Notes under the pieces: model-generated
The model's input: only the letters and a program-made list of their open reading frames with translations
Databases searched by the model: none
Told to the model about the DNA's origin: nothing
Position numbers and translations under genes: made by a program
Source of the DNA: Atopobium fossor DSM 15642
GTDB lineage: Bacteria; Actinomycetota; Coriobacteriia; Coriobacteriales; Atopobiaceae
DNA: 64,000 nt
Direction of reading: 5' to 3'
NCBI RefSeq assembly: GCF_000483125.1
Contig: NZ_AXXR01000003.1
Location: 62,001 to 126,000, forward strand
In this document: positions 45,230 through 54,066 of the stretch, piece after piece
Layout of the letters: every line of letters starts with the position of its first letter
Position numbering within the stretch: position 1 is the stretch's first letter

Positions 45230-46081
45230 TTACTCGCTGTGCGTAGCAGCAAACAGACTGCTTGTTGGAGCAACAGGACTCATCAAAACCTTACCCGTAC
45301 CACGGAATACATTGACCAGACCCTCCTGGTTAATGGCCGAGCCAAGCAAGCTCTTGCTGGAACGCTCCACCGTAAACTGCAAACCAGCAGACCACATAAC
45401 AGCCATGTTGCCATCAATCTTGAGGGTGTCGTTGTTAAGCTCAACTTCTATGAGCTCGCTCATGGGAACGTTAGCCTCTAGCGCCACAACACCGTTGCCG
45501 GAAAGCGAAAGATTAAATAAGCCCTCGCCGCCTGCAAGTGCAGAGGACAGATTGGAACGCGCTACAACAGAATGCTGCACGCTACCATCGCATGCCAAGA
45601 ACATGCCATCTTCAATAACCATGCCGCCAGGCCAACTGCTTACATCTTGCAAAATAATGTACTTGTAGGTAGGTTCCAGAACCAGTTTACCTATGCCGGA
45701 ATACTCAGGCTTTATGGCAGATTCATTAGTAACAGCGCCACGCAAGGCTTTACCAAAGAAGTCACCTGCACTTTTAATGCCCGTCTCACTCTCAACATTA
45801 CCAGCAACCCATTGCATAGCACCCGCCTGCAATACCGCTGGCACAGAGCCATCCAAATCAATAATGACCTGACGACGACGGACATCCATCTTGGACATAA
45901 AGTACTCGGTTACTGCATTGTCTGGCCCAACTGAGCGGTCACGTGTGTACTCAAGCACACTAAAACGGCCAAGTTTTGCCACTACACTGCGCTCTTCATT
46001 TTCTAGGCGAGAAACGCTAAAAGACGAAGCTCCGCCGGAGTTGGGTGAAGTGCCCCCCGTAACGCCATCAAAAAAAGCCAT
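45230..46081 (-). CDS. AIM24 family protein
   Basis: 283-residue protein of the AIM24/TerD-like beta-rich family, named for a yeast mitochondrial protein; function in bacteria unknown. Visible are the segments RRRQVIIDLDGSVPAVLQAGAMQWVAGN and IVVIEDGMFLACDGSV-like strands, with the usual GGEGLFNLSLSGNGVVALEA. The start is the ATG at 46081 with GGAGG. It is divergent from the second zinc operon, 196 bp away. Confidence 0.85.
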   Translation of the reverse strand: MAFFDGVTGGTSPNSGGASSFSVSRLENEERSVVAKLGRFSVLEYTRDRSVGPDNAVTEYFMSKMDVRRRQVIIDLDGSVPAVLQAGAMQWVAGNVESETGIKSAGDFFGKALRGAVTNESAIKPEYSGIGKLVLEPTYKYIILQDVSSWPGGMVIEDGMFLACDGSVQHSVVARSNLSSALAGGEGLFNLSLSGNGVVALEANVPMSELIEVELNNDTLKIDGNMAVMWSAGLQFTVERSSKSLLGSAINQEGLVNVFRGTGKVLMSPVAPTSSLFAATHSE

Positions 46082-46220
46082 AATTCCTCCATTCAACTGC
46101 GCAAACGAAGCGTTGCGCCTTTTCAGAATTATACCTTAAGTCAAATATTTTGTAACTCTTTTATAGAGTATCTTGCAGAATTGTTAGCTTATGTTAACTT
46201 GTTATACAAAACTAATTTGG

Positions 46221-46241
46221 TTTTCAATTTCAAATTGAAAA
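46221..46241. promoter_or_regulatory. Probable Zur operator of the second zinc operon
   Basis: Exact inverted repeat TTTTCAAT-N5-ATTGAAAA, preceded by AATTTGG. It matches the element at 19551-19571 over both arms but for one base, including the spacer pattern TTCA(A/T). It lies 37 bp before the GTG of the binding-protein gene. A weaker promoter, TTGTTA (46181) and TATACA (46203), is upstream. Confidence 0.82.
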
Positions 46242-46277
46242 AGAGATTGAAAACCAGCTAAACCCTAAGGAGGTACC

Positions 46278-47222
46278 GTGCGTAAGGGTATTACTAAACT
46301 ATTACTGGCTGTCCTCGTAGCCAGTATGATTGCCATGCCTCTTGCAGCATGCAGCAATAAAAATGGTACTGATGGCATGTCTACAACTGGTGCAGGCACT
46401 AAAAAAACGGTTTACACCACGTTCTTTCCTGTATACGACCTCACCAAGCGCATTGTTGGGGACAAGATGGACGTCAAGATGATTATTAAGGGCAACCAGG
46501 AACCTCACGATTTTGAGCTCCAGGCAGCCGATATGGCAGAAATCACCAAGGCGGACCTCATCGTATACAACGGTGCTGGCATGGAGTCTTTTATCGACGA
46601 TCTTAAGGCTTCCGCCAAGGATGACGACAAGTTCTTGGATTTATCTCAAGGCTTAACCTTGCTGCAAAGCAAGGATGCTGCCGTAGATGACCACTCCAGT
46701 GTTAACCCACATACTTGGCTTTCTATTAAAAACGCCCAGATAGAACTTGACACGCTTTACAACAAATTCTCGGCAATAGACCCCGAAAATGCAGACTATT
46801 ACAAGCAAAACTATGAAAAAGCCTCTGCAGAATTTAAAGAGTTGGACAAGAAATTTGAGGACACGCTGTCCAAGGTTTCTAGTTCCGAGAAGTACTTTGT
46901 AGTTTCACACGCAGCTTTTAACTATCTTGCTAATGATTATGGCCTTAAGCAGGTTGCTGTTACGGGTATCTCCCCCGAAGACGAGCCTTCCGCAGCCCAG
47001 CTTGCAACCATTGCTGATTTTGTAAAGCAGCACAACATTAGCACCATTTTCTTTGAAGGTAAGGCTACCCCTAAGGTTGCCGAGACGTTAGCAAAGAACA
47101 CAGGCACCAAAACGGCAACTATATACACTATGGAAAGCCTCACTGAAGAAGAACAGCAGATGGGCTACCTCAAGCTTATGGAACACAACTTGGACGAGTT
47201 GGTGAAATCCTTCAGTGAGTAA
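46278..47222 (+). CDS. adcA: Zinc ABC transporter substrate-binding lipoprotein, second copy
   Basis: Cluster A-I metal receptor of 314 residues, with a lipoprotein signal ending LAAC near residue 25. Ligand motifs: EPHDFELQ, NPHTWLS, VSHAAFNYLA, GISPEDEP; the third His marks a zinc type. There is only a short loop where the first copy has its His-rich run. It starts at GTG with AAGGAGG. It overlaps the ATPase gene by 8 bp and heads an operon ending in a Pht-like protein. Confidence 0.92.
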   Translation: MRKGITKLLLAVLVASMIAMPLAACSNKNGTDGMSTTGAGTKKTVYTTFFPVYDLTKRIVGDKMDVKMIIKGNQEPHDFELQAADMAEITKADLIVYNGAGMESFIDDLKASAKDDDKFLDLSQGLTLLQSKDAAVDDHSSVNPHTWLSIKNAQIELDTLYNKFSAIDPENADYYKQNYEKASAEFKELDKKFEDTLSKVSSSEKYFVVSHAAFNYLANDYGLKQVAVTGISPEDEPSAAQLATIADFVKQHNISTIFFEGKATPKVAETLAKNTGTKTATIYTMESLTEEEQQMGYLKLMEHNLDELVKSFSE

Positions 47223-47871
47223 GGTGTTAGACATATCAAACGTCTGTTTTGCTTACGAAGATGAGCCTGTTCTTATGGGCGTTACGCTTAGTGTAGAGCA
47301 GTCTCAATTTGTAGCACTTGTTGGAGAGAATGGCGCAGGTAAGTCAACCCTTATGAACCTCATTTTGGGAAATCTCAAGCCCAGCGCAGGAGAAATCCGT
47401 CTATTTGGTGATGTGCGCACTACCAACAATCACTACAACGACATTGCCTATGTCTCGCAATATTCGATTTTAGGATATAAGCATTTTCCAACAACCATTG
47501 AAGAAGTAGTTCGCATACACCTCAAGCACCTTAAAAAAGAGGTGTGCGTAGATCAACTTCTTGCCACTGTCCGTTTAGAAGCGCATGTACACAAGAAGCT
47601 TAATCAGCTTTCCGGTGGTCAACTACAGCGCATTGGGTTGCTGTTAGCACTCATTAAGGACGCCAAGCTTATCTTGCTGGATGAACCCACTTCGGGAATT
47701 GATAAGAAATTCTCGGCAGAGTTATATCAAATCCTGCGAGAACTATGTGATCAGGGTAAAACCGTTGTTATTATCACACATCACTTATCAGAAGCCCGCG
47801 ATTTTGTTGATAAGACCATCTGCTTAGAGGATGGCTGTTGCTGCGAGCTAGAGCATGCTCAATGGAGGTGA
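47215..47871 (+). CDS. adcC: Zinc ABC transporter ATP-binding protein, second copy
   Basis: 218-residue ATPase with Walker A GENGAGKST, signature LSGGQLQRIG, Walker B AKLILLDEPTSGIDK and ITHHLSEA. The start is a GTG overlapping the binding-protein stop by 8 bp; the permease ATG follows 6 bp after its stop. It resembles znuC of the first operon in layout. Confidence 0.92.
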   Translation: MSKVLDISNVCFAYEDEPVLMGVTLSVEQSQFVALVGENGAGKSTLMNLILGNLKPSAGEIRLFGDVRTTNNHYNDIAYVSQYSILGYKHFPTTIEEVVRIHLKHLKKEVCVDQLLATVRLEAHVHKKLNQLSGGQLQRIGLLLALIKDAKLILLDEPTSGIDKKFSAELYQILRELCDQGKTVVIITHHLSEARDFVDKTICLEDGCCCELEHAQWR

Positions 47872-47877
47872 GCGCTC

Positions 47878-48663
47878 ATGTTTGAGTATGAATTTATGCA
47901 GCGCGCCTTTATTGTAGGCAGTATTTTAGCTGGTATCCTACCGTGCATTGGCTTGCCCATCTTGCTTAAGCGTCTATCTATGATGGGAGATACTCTTTCT
48001 CATGCTTCTTTGGCGGGTGTAGCAATTGGCCTATGCTTTGGTTTTAATCCCTTGCTGGGATCGGTGGTAGCTTGCATTGTGGCTGGTCTTTCCATCGAAA
48101 TCATTAGTGCACGTCTTAAGGCCTATCAGGAGATTTCTACCGTTATTGTATTAGCGGCATCCATTGGCTTGGCAGGTATTTTTACCAGCCTGGCTGGGAA
48201 TAGCAACTCTATTAGTTCCTATCTTTTTGGCTCCATCGTAACCATTGGGGATTTGGAATTTTACCTGGTTATTGCCGTGGCGGCTCTTGTTGTTAGCACC
48301 TACAAGATACTGTACAACCGCTTGTACCTCAGTGTGTTTGATCCACAGTCTGCACCCCTTTTGGGCATCAATACCAAACTGTTGAGCTTTGTGTTCTCAT
48401 TTTTGGTTGCTATCACCATCTCCATTGCAGCCAAAACTATTGGTTCGTTGATTGTCTCGTCCCTGTTGGTTGTACCTGTTATCAGTGCTATGCAGTTTAG
48501 CAAGACCTACCGCTCCACCTTAGGCATATCCATGCTTTTATCGGTGTTGGCAGTATATGCAGGCTTGTACATCTCGTACATCTACAACCTACGACCTGGC
48601 GCGGTTATTGTGCTTTTATCTGTAGGTATTTTGATTGTTTCGCTCATCTGTAAACGTAAGTAA
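47878..48663 (+). CDS. adcB: Zinc ABC transporter permease, second copy
   Basis: 261-residue ABC-3 permease opening FEYEFMQRAFIVGS with the coupling motif LSMMGDTLSHASLAGVAIGL, about eight helices. It follows the ATPase by 6 bp. The Pht-like gene follows after 37 bp, with its own AAGGAG, probably on the same transcript. Confidence 0.92.
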   Translation: MFEYEFMQRAFIVGSILAGILPCIGLPILLKRLSMMGDTLSHASLAGVAIGLCFGFNPLLGSVVACIVAGLSIEIISARLKAYQEISTVIVLAASIGLAGIFTSLAGNSNSISSYLFGSIVTIGDLEFYLVIAVAALVVSTYKILYNRLYLSVFDPQSAPLLGINTKLLSFVFSFLVAITISIAAKTIGSLIVSSLLVVPVISAMQFSKTYRSTLGISMLLSVLAVYAGLYISYIYNLRPGAVIVLLSVGILIVSLICKRK

Positions 48664-48700
48664 TAAAGGCGCTTAGGCGCTATATAGATAAGGAGTTAGC

Positions 48701-50668
48701 ATGATTAGTAAGACTGGGGCAGTTGTAGCTGGCTTGCTTGCTGTGTCGTTGGGTGTTGGTGGATTTACACTTGCCAATCAACCTAAACAACAAACAGTAA
48801 CTCATACTTCCACTGCTATTACAACCACGCCCTTCCAGCAAAAACAGGGCAATTATGCTGCAGACACTACAACTCAGGTACTCATTGATGCCCCTGCTGT
48901 ATCATCCGATGAGATTGTAAAAATCATTAAGCACGGAGACCACTGGCACGTATTTACCAAGGACGGCCGTGAGATTATTACTTACTCTGATCCAACAAAG
49001 GCTGGAAGTGTTGCCAATCTTAAGAATACCGCTAGGGTGCTAGAAGGAGATTCACTCAAGCGTCTTGATCCCAATACCGTAGTGCGTCTGCTTAAGCATG
49101 ACAACCACTGGCACATTATTACTGCTGGCGGTGCTGAGTTTATAACTTATGAAGATCCTCGCCCCTACTACCCCAATGCTGCTGTTGGTGAGTATGTAGG
49201 CAACCATGGTGATCGTCGCAACTATGGCGGTAGCGGCAACGGAAATGGCAACACCTATCAGGCTGGTCACCAGACCAATCAAGGTGGTCAAGGTGGCAGC
49301 TCTTCCAATCAGGGTGGAAGCCTTCCCGGTAACCCAGGATTACATACCGTACGTGTGGTAAATCTTGATGAGCTACGTCGCTTGCCCATTACTAAGATTT
49401 TGCGTCACGACGACCATTGGCACTGCTACACCGCAGATAACACCGAGTACATTACCAAGGATGATCCTACTGGCGTATTCCCCGGCATTGTAATTGGTGA
49501 ATATCACGGTAACCATGGTGACCATGGTGATCACAGTAAGCCTCAACCTCCTCGAGGTCCCATCGTCCAAGATCCCAATGATCCCAAGCGCGTGATTGGC
49601 ATTGAGCATCACGAGAATCACTGGCACCTGCATCATGCAGACGGTACCGAGTCAATTACCTATGAAGATCCTTCTGCTTTATATCCTGATATCAAGATTG
49701 AAGAGTACGATCCCAACCATGGTCACAAATTCGATCCTCTTGATCAGAGTGAGAAATTCTCGTATGACGAGGTAAAACCCAAGTTGATAGTGGATATTAA
49801 AACCATCACCTATGGCAATCTGATTCACGCCAATGGCTTTGACCGTAACCGCAATGCCTTTGTTATTCCTCACCACGATCACTACCACTATATAACCTTG
49901 GAGACCATCATCCAGGGTTGCAAGGACAGCTACTTTGCCAGTGCTTTTGGTAATGCTTCCGCTCGTGATGTTGTTGCAACCATTAAATACTTGATTGCTA
50001 ATCCTGAGGCACGTCCTAAAGGTGAGAATGGCTGGGGCTCAGATTCTTCTATAGGCAAAACTCCTTCACCAGATGCAGGCGGTAACACGGATAACCAAAA
50101 TGGCTCTGACGATGACCATGAGCACCCTGCCAAGAAAGCAACACGCATTATTGCCGCAGCTAAAAACATTTGGTTGGTCTACTACGAGGATGGTACCACC
50201 GAGGAATTTACCTACGACCCCTCTTATAAATGGCCTGGTATACAAGTAGAAAAACCTCAAAGCAACAAGCCTAATGGCAACATGACTCAAGAAGAAATCA
50301 TTGCCAAGTGGTCAAAGATTTATGGCATGACGCGCGATGAGTTTGAAGAAGCTTACCTCAATCTTCCCTATATTCCTATAGAAGACATCCAATTTAATAT
50401 GGATGGTACCGTAATTGTGTATGGCAAGAAATACCAGTTTAAACCTGTTGCTGAGCAGCCCGAGAAGCCCGCAGAGACAGACTCAAAATCAGATACTAAT
50501 GTGGATACGAATACCGATACAGACTCCGCAGACAGTGATATGGATGAAATTGACAAGACAGATCAGGTAGACCAGATTGACGAGCCTGACAACACCAATC
50601 ACGCAGATGTCAATACCAATACAGACACCAGTACGGATGCTAGCGCAGAAAGCGCTGGTACAGAGTAG
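48701..50668 (+). CDS. Histidine-triad (Pht-like) surface protein, 655 aa
   Basis: Exported zinc-associated protein with an N-terminal signal or anchor (AGLLAVSLGVGGFTLA). Five HxxHxH sites occur: KHGDHWH (about residue 77), KHDNHWH (132), RHDDHWH (235), HHENHWH (305) and PHHDHYH (393). Each of the first four is followed by a T/I-T-Y-x-DP strand and three by an NHGD/NHGH motif. A sixth copy near residue 490 (AAAKNIWLVYYEDGTTEEFTYDP) keeps the frame but has lost every His. The C-terminal 70 residues are Asp/Thr/Asn-rich. There is no LPXTG. Pneumococcal Pht proteins scavenge zinc beside AdcA/Lmb; the operon here supports the same role. Confidence 0.88.
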   Translation: MISKTGAVVAGLLAVSLGVGGFTLANQPKQQTVTHTSTAITTTPFQQKQGNYAADTTTQVLIDAPAVSSDEIVKIIKHGDHWHVFTKDGREIITYSDPTKAGSVANLKNTARVLEGDSLKRLDPNTVVRLLKHDNHWHIITAGGAEFITYEDPRPYYPNAAVGEYVGNHGDRRNYGGSGNGNGNTYQAGHQTNQGGQGGSSSNQGGSLPGNPGLHTVRVVNLDELRRLPITKILRHDDHWHCYTADNTEYITKDDPTGVFPGIVIGEYHGNHGDHGDHSKPQPPRGPIVQDPNDPKRVIGIEHHENHWHLHHADGTESITYEDPSALYPDIKIEEYDPNHGHKFDPLDQSEKFSYDEVKPKLIVDIKTITYGNLIHANGFDRNRNAFVIPHHDHYHYITLETIIQGCKDSYFASAFGNASARDVVATIKYLIANPEARPKGENGWGSDSSIGKTPSPDAGGNTDNQNGSDDDHEHPAKKATRIIAAAKNIWLVYYEDGTTEEFTYDPSYKWPGIQVEKPQSNKPNGNMTQEEIIAKWSKIYGMTRDEFEEAYLNLPYIPIEDIQFNMDGTVIVYGKKYQFKPVAEQPEKPAETDSKSDTNVDTNTDTDSADSDMDEIDKTDQVDQIDEPDNTNHADVNTNTDTSTDASAESAGTE

Positions 50669-50707
50669 CGTTTGAGTAGTTCAGGCGTCAAAAAGCCCTC
50701 TCTTTGC

Positions 50708-50751
50708 AACGCCCGCGCAGTTGGATTTATTCAGCTACGCGGGCGTTTTTG
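50708..50751 (+). terminator. Rho-independent terminator of the second zinc operon
   Basis: AACGCCCGCG (50708-50717) pairs exactly with CGCGGGCGTT (50738-50747), followed by a T-run. It lies about 40 bp after the Pht-like stop codon. Confidence 0.9.
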
Positions 50752-50774
50752 TCTATTTGTTTGAGGTCGTTTGG

Positions 50775-51188
50775 TTACTTTAACATTGCTTGCTTCTTTG
50801 ATCTCTTATGTGCAATCACTAGTGCAATGTATCTAATGAATAGCGTCAAAACAAGTATGGGGGCAAGTACCAGCATGCCTGTAAGTAGACCTACTAAAAA
50901 CTCTCTATCTTCCTGTAAAACAGAAGCAATAATCGTACCAACAACTAAAAGCACTATCCATATGAGCGCATATGAAGCGGTAGGGACAAACACGCTTTTG
51001 ATAAGCGAAGGTTTTGCAAGTATCTTTGGTGCATTGGCAACTTGCTGCTGACGTAATAATTCTTCAATCTGCTGGTCACTCATGCTATTGGGATGTTGCA
51101 TCTGTTGAGCACGAGCAACAAGCAAGGTACGCACTCTTAGAAAATCAACCTCATCAGCAACGGCATACTCATGTTTATTTTGTATCAT
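50775..51188 (-). CDS. Hypothetical membrane protein
   Basis: About 137 residues; family not recognised. A hydrophilic N-terminal half (EVDFLRVRTLLVARAQQMQHPNSMSDQQIEELLRQQQ) is followed by two membrane helices (VFVPTASYALIWIVLLVVGTIIA and FLVGLLTGMLVLAPILVLTLFIRYIALV) and a basic tail. The start is uncertain: the ATG at 51188 or a GTG at 51221 that would overlap the ArsC-like gene. It follows that gene in the same direction. Confidence 0.55.
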   Translation of the reverse strand: MIQNKHEYAVADEVDFLRVRTLLVARAQQMQHPNSMSDQQIEELLRQQQVANAPKILAKPSLIKSVFVPTASYALIWIVLLVVGTIIASVLQEDREFLVGLLTGMLVLAPILVLTLFIRYIALVIAHKRSKKQAMLK

Positions 51189-51199
51189 GACGCCACGTG

Positions 51200-51550
51200 C
51201 TATAAGAGCTTTTCTTCCCACTCGGACTCTTTAAAGCCAACCAAAATGGTGTTACCTTCAACAATAATTGGTCTTTTTACCAACATACCATCGGTAGCAA
51301 GAAGCTCATACTGCTGATCTTCTGACATGGTAGGAAGTTTTTCCTTGAGGTTCAAAGACTTATAGAGAAGACCGCTGGTATTGAAAAACCTTTTAAGAGG
51401 CAGACCACTTTTTGCATGCCATTCTTTAAGCTCAGCCGCTGTAGGATTTTGTTCCTTGATGTGCCTATCCTCATATGAAACAGCATGCTCATCAAGCCAG
51501 TTCTTGGCACGCTTACAGGTGGTGCATTTGGGATATTCAACAAACAGCAT
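51200..51550 (-). CDS. ArsC/Spx-family protein
   Basis: 116-residue thioredoxin-fold protein. The CTTC motif near residue 9 (YPKCTTCKRAKNWL) and the KRPIIVEGNTILVGFKESEW ending place it in the ArsC/Spx/YffB superfamily. Arsenate reductase, Spx-like RNA polymerase binding and simple thiol roles cannot be told apart here. No arsenic genes are adjacent. The TetR gene is 9 bp upstream. Confidence 0.85.
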   Translation of the reverse strand: MLFVEYPKCTTCKRAKNWLDEHAVSYEDRHIKEQNPTAAELKEWHAKSGLPLKRFFNTSGLLYKSLNLKEKLPTMSEDQQYELLATDGMLVKRPIIVEGNTILVGFKESEWEEKLL

Positions 51551-51559
51551 AACTACTCC

Positions 51560-52255
51560 TTAGGGCATAACTGCTTCGTAACCAGAATGGAAGAACTTTA
51601 CCAGTACGCGCATGGAAGCAAGCCCCTTCTTGAAGTCGGGTTCAAACTTAAACACAGTAAACAAGGTATTGAAGTACGAGATGGCAAAAACTTTGGATAG
51701 AGCAGGCGATAGTTCATCTACATTGATTGTATCGGCAGATTGCTCTTGAGAATGAGCTTTATGAGAGGCTTTATTTCTGGAATTTAGGTACGCTACCTTA
51801 GCCTTGTCCTCAATGTCTGCAAGCTCAGAAATAAAGTCTTGCCAACTGGTGCCTTCGGGGCTTTCCAACAGCAACAACAAAGCGTCACGATTGTCATACA
51901 TTACTTGGGCAAGCTGTTCAATAAATACCTGTTCCATTTCATACATAGTATCTAATGTTCGATCCTCTTCAGGTAAATCCAAGAATCGCTCTTGAGCAGC
52001 ATCATATAAAGAGAGTAACTGGTTTGCAACGGGAGTAATAATCGCATCGAAAAGCTCCCCTTTACCAGGGAAGTACCCGTAAATAGCGCCCGTAGTAAGT
52101 CCTGCACTTGCAGCTATGGCGCGCATGGAAGACTTCTCATAGCCATGGGTAGAAAATTCCTGTAGCGCAGTTTGAATAATATGCTCGCGCGAGGCAGTAC
52201 CTTTATTGGTGAGTGAAGTCTTTGAAGCCGAATTGGCTACATGCTGACGTGGCAC
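51560..52255 (-). CDS. TetR-family transcriptional regulator
   Basis: About 231 residues. The helix-turn-helix region reads TRLI-like REHIIQTALQEFSTHGYEKSSMRAIAASAGLTTGAIYGYFPGKGELFDAI; the rest is a helical ligand domain. I chose a GTG at 52253-52255, which has AGGAGGGGG upstream, over the longer frame to 52285. It probably heads a unit with the ArsC-like gene (9 bp). Confidence 0.88.
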   Translation of the reverse strand: MPRQHVANSASKTSLTNKGTASREHIIQTALQEFSTHGYEKSSMRAIAASAGLTTGAIYGYFPGKGELFDAIITPVANQLLSLYDAAQERFLDLPEEDRTLDTMYEMEQVFIEQLAQVMYDNRDALLLLLESPEGTSWQDFISELADIEDKAKVAYLNSRNKASHKAHSQEQSADTINVDELSPALSKVFAISYFNTLFTVFKFEPDFKKGLASMRVLVKFFHSGYEAVMP

Positions 52256-52339
52256 AATAATCCCCCTCCTTGTTAACTTGAGCATAAGTGTACCCCGATT
52301 TGGAATATGAAAGTACGCTCATATATGTCAAGGTTACAA

Positions 52340-52370
52340 AAAAATAGGTGTGCAGTTACGGCACACCTAT
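52340..52370 (-). terminator. Rho-independent terminator of the long XRE gene
   Basis: ATAGGTGTGC (52344-52353) pairs exactly with GCACACCTAT (52361-52370), 7-base loop. On the minus strand a run of about seven T follows (52338-52344). Confidence 0.88.
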
Positions 52371-52415
52371 CAAAAAGGATAAATTTTCTGAATATTTTCT
52401 GTAAGAGTATGATCT

Positions 52416-53471
52416 TTACTTGTTAAGAGTAGTAAATTTCTGAACAAACGTACTTACGACGGGGTACAAAATACCAGCAACTGCCCATATAATCCATGTT
52501 TTATCCCACCTGTTTGTAGTAAAGCTGGCAATCAAATAGATAGCTAGAACCACAGGCCAATACATTTTAGGAAGCCAAGATGTGCGAGAAGCCATGAGCT
52601 TCTCGGTAGGATCATACTTTCCCTCTTGGAGTAGCTTCTTAAAACTATCCATTTCAATATCAGATTTTACTAATAAAAATACCCCGATTGCGATTATAAA
52701 AAGCATCACAGAGACTGAAATATCTAAGCCCAGTAAATCTGTCATATACACATGCAAAAACAAGGGAACGAGAGACAAAATGCATAGCACTACACCTATG
52801 ATCATCAGCAAATGATTAACTGGATTATGTGCCTCCTGCTTGCGACGGACAACTGCCTCTACGCCATACTGCAAGGTAAGCACTTCTTTGGAAAGGTATT
52901 CAAAGCGCGAAAGTTTGGATTCCTGAGCAATAAACAGAGCTACGCCCACGGCAACCATACAAAACAACACAGTCATACCAATAGCCATAGCCTGCTCTTC
53001 GCCTAGATAGTTATGCTCCATCATGGTCGAAGTGGCTAGAAGAATCACTGGGCTTGCTGCACATAAAAACGCTCCAAAAGCAGTACGGTTAGACAACTTT
53101 TGCGTGGTTTCTAAAAATGCGTTAGCTTCGTCTAGTGTTACCACGTGAGCAGGCTTATTATCAGCGGTGCCAGAAAGAGCTTCCATAACAGAGTGGGCCG
53201 TAGGAACATCTACCTGTGCTGCAACTGTATCCTGCGTATTTCCAACAACGCACACAGACGCTACAGGCTCATCCAACTCATCGCGCAGTAGATAATCTGT
53301 AGAGACATCAAAGAGCTTAGCCAACGCCATAATCTTTTGAATATCCGGAATCGAAGTGCTTGACTCCCACTTACTCACCGATTGGCGCGACACACCAAGC
53401 TCGTGCGCCAACTCTTCCTGCGACCAACCCACGCGCTTACGCAGGCTCATTATCTTCTCGCCTAAAATCAT
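52416..53471 (-). CDS. XRE-family regulator with C-terminal membrane domain
   Basis: About 351 residues. The N-terminus is a Cro/CI-type helix-turn-helix (KIMSLRKRVGWSQEELAHELGVSRQSVSKWESSTSIPDIQK). The C-terminal half has about five hydrophobic helices (AFGAFLCAASPVILLATS, AMAIGMTVLFCMVAVGVALFI, HLLMIIGVVLCILSLVPLFL), so it is a membrane-bound transcription regulator. It starts at 53471 with AGGAG. Its signal is unknown. Confidence 0.85.
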   Translation of the reverse strand: MILGEKIMSLRKRVGWSQEELAHELGVSRQSVSKWESSTSIPDIQKIMALAKLFDVSTDYLLRDELDEPVASVCVVGNTQDTVAAQVDVPTAHSVMEALSGTADNKPAHVVTLDEANAFLETTQKLSNRTAFGAFLCAASPVILLATSTMMEHNYLGEEQAMAIGMTVLFCMVAVGVALFIAQESKLSRFEYLSKEVLTLQYGVEAVVRRKQEAHNPVNHLLMIIGVVLCILSLVPLFLHVYMTDLLGLDISVSVMLFIIAIGVFLLVKSDIEMDSFKKLLQEGKYDPTEKLMASRTSWLPKMYWPVVLAIYLIASFTTNRWDKTWIIWAVAGILYPVVSTFVQKFTTLNK

Positions 53472-53748
53472 ACTGTCTCCTTTGCTTGCATTCATTTTAG
53501 TTGATAAGAAGACCATATGAATGTAAGTGGTTGCATACTACCAACTTGTGTTGGAATTTTGTCAACCAGCGATTGCAAGGGTCTTTGAACTGGGAAAATG
53601 CTAACCATTCAAAGAGAAAATCAGAGTCATCCATCATGCAGCAAACCTGTTTTTGTGCCTCAAGTGTCTGTTGTAAGTGTTTTTTGTAGTAGGTTTGATT
53701 CTGACTAATGGCTATTATGCAAATCAATAGACGATACTCAAAAAAATT

Positions 53749-53796
53749 TGTCATATATAGTTGACATTTAGATTTGTATGTCATATATTTCTGACA
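53749..53796 (+). promoter_or_regulatory. Promoter with twin operators for the small XRE regulator
   Basis: TGTCA-N8-TGACA occurs twice, 53749-53766 and 53779-53796, 30 bp apart (about three helix turns). A sigma-70 promoter overlaps them: -35 TTGACA (53761-53766) inside the first copy, 17-bp spacer, -10 TATATT (53784-53789) inside the second. The rest of the 389-bp gap 53472-53860 holds nothing else I can support. Confidence 0.8.
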
Positions 53797-53860
53797 CACA
53801 GGATAGCAATGGCCATGTTATCCCGCGTGCACACCATGTAAACAACTACCAAGGACTCTT

Positions 53861-54064
53861 ATGGATGGAGTAAAGAACGAACGCTTAAAAGAAGCTCGCA
53901 AGCAGGCTGGTTTCTCGCAAGCGCAGTTAGCAAAAGCTGTGGGAGTAACAAGGCAAACTATTTGTTTTATTGAATCCGGCAGTTATAATCCCACGCTCAA
54001 TCTTTGTATGAATATCTGCAAAACTCTAGGTAAAACTCTAGATGATCTATTTTGGGAAGTATAA
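53861..54064 (+). CDS. Small XRE-family transcriptional regulator, 67 aa
   Basis: A stand-alone Cro/CI-type helix-turn-helix of the YozG-like group (RLKEARKQAGFSQAQLAKAVGVTRQTICFIESGSYNPTLNLCMNI) with a short tail (LDDLFWEV). The two operators on its own -35 and -10 suggest tight autorepression. A membrane-protein gene follows, starting 2 bp after its stop. Confidence 0.9.
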   Translation: MDGVKNERLKEARKQAGFSQAQLAKAVGVTRQTICFIESGSYNPTLNLCMNICKTLGKTLDDLFWEV

Positions 54065-54066
54065 GT

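Noticed and set aside
53497-53799. Open frame of 100 codons on the minus strand across the XRE promoter region
   Set aside because: It overlaps the twin operators and promoter, has low-complexity composition and no ribosome-binding site; the region is regulatory.
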